NCBI GenBank assembly: GCA_947627335.1
Contig: CANQVQ010000043.1
Span: 1-13,960 of the forward strand
DNA: 13,960 nt
Reading direction: 5' to 3'
Source of the DNA: an uncultured Clostridia bacterium
GTDB lineage: Bacteria > Bacillota > Clostridia > Oscillospirales > CAG-382
A program made the position numbers and the translations under genes. Position 1 is the first letter of the stretch; every line of letters begins with the position of its first letter. Positions 13,731 through 13,960 of this stretch are shown here, in pieces. The notes under the pieces were generated by a model. It searched no databases, was not told the DNA's origin, and saw nothing but the letters and a program-made list of their open reading frames with translations.

Positions 13731-13960
13731 CGCGTTTTCCTCCGAATCCGGCTTTGTAAGCCTTGACGCTCCCGATGCCCATGCCGACACCGAGGTTGAG
13801 CAGTGCGCGGGTCACGAGCAGCGCAGTGATCAGGGAGATGACGACGCCGATGGCAAGCGTAGTCGCAAAGCCGCGGATCGTGCCGGTGCCGAAGAAGTAC
13901 AGCACGACGCAGGCGATAAGCGTGGTGATGTTCGCGTCGAGGATCGCCCACAGAGCCCGC
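13720..13960 (-). CDS. secD: SecD, protein-export membrane subunit (3' end only)
   Basis: The last 80 residues of SecD; the gene runs off the window edge. The DANITTLIA segment lies in the first visible helix, followed by FGTGTIRGFATTLAIGVVIS, the conserved end of the SecD transmembrane domain, and a short basic cytoplasmic tail ending GKRDAA. Its stop lies within the first codons of secF (11-base overlap). Separate secD and secF genes, rather than a fused secDF, are seen in many Clostridia, whereas Bacillus has a fusion. Confidence 0.93.
   Translation of the reverse strand, partial: RALWAILDANITTLIACVVLYFFGTGTIRGFATTLAIGVVISLITALLVTRALLNLGVGMGIGSVKAYKAGFGGKRDAA

Noticed and set aside
13731..13790. 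A 20-residue N-terminal extension of SecF
   Set aside because: It overlaps the end of secD in another frame, and the GGAGG site points to the ATG at 13730.
1..13960. CRISPR array, insertion sequence or prophage
   Set aside because: No regularly spaced repeats, transposase or integrase motifs, or terminal inverted repeats seen on either strand.

Overview
The window looks like chromosomal DNA from a GC-rich Firmicute, most likely a Clostridia-type organism. The evidence is AAGGAGG-like ribosome binding sites, the adjacent secD-secF and lepA-hemW genes, tRNA genes with encoded CCA, and TTGCAA/TTGACA promoters with 17-base spacers. Most of the window is GC-rich. The first ~1.7 kb is visibly AT-rich and probably has a different history.

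The left part (1-8362) is all on the + strand and is mostly accessory. It begins with the tail of an unidentified gene that seems frameshifted in a run of Gs, followed by an AT-rich gene for a polytopic GT-C-like membrane protein. A strong promoter (1793-1821) and a leader of about 235 bases holding two small open frames then lead into a macro-domain protein with a helical HTH-like C-terminal domain. A vWA protein with an intact MIDAS site follows. In the gap between those two genes, a 10-base sequence is exactly complementary to the vWA ribosome binding site and encloses another hairpin, so translational control is plausible. A short fragment that may be a decayed third gene comes next. After it lie a carbon-nitrogen hydrolase, a zinc-ribbon membrane protein with its own promoter and terminator, a translationally coupled pair of short chromate-transporter (CHR) genes, and an XRE-type regulator. 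The regulator's promoter carries an 18-base dyad between the -35 and -10 boxes.

The middle (8363-8800) is a convergence zone. tRNA-Asp and tRNA-Gly lie on the - strand with a clear promoter. They run toward the + strand genes and end in a cluster of four stem-loops packed into about 150 bases.

The right part (8833-13960) is all on the - strand and is mostly housekeeping. In transcription order it is secD (3' end only), secF (11-base overlap), lepA, hemW, a small lipoprotein and a ybaK-type Cys-tRNA(Pro) deacylase, packed like an operon. It covers protein export, translation, tRNA quality control and radical-SAM haem handling.

The best candidate for an undescribed system is the macro-domain/vWA pair with its leader ORFs, Shine-Dalgarno-sequestering structure and nearby gene remnant. 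Its composition suggests ADP-ribose-linked stress or conflict signalling, but the function is inference.
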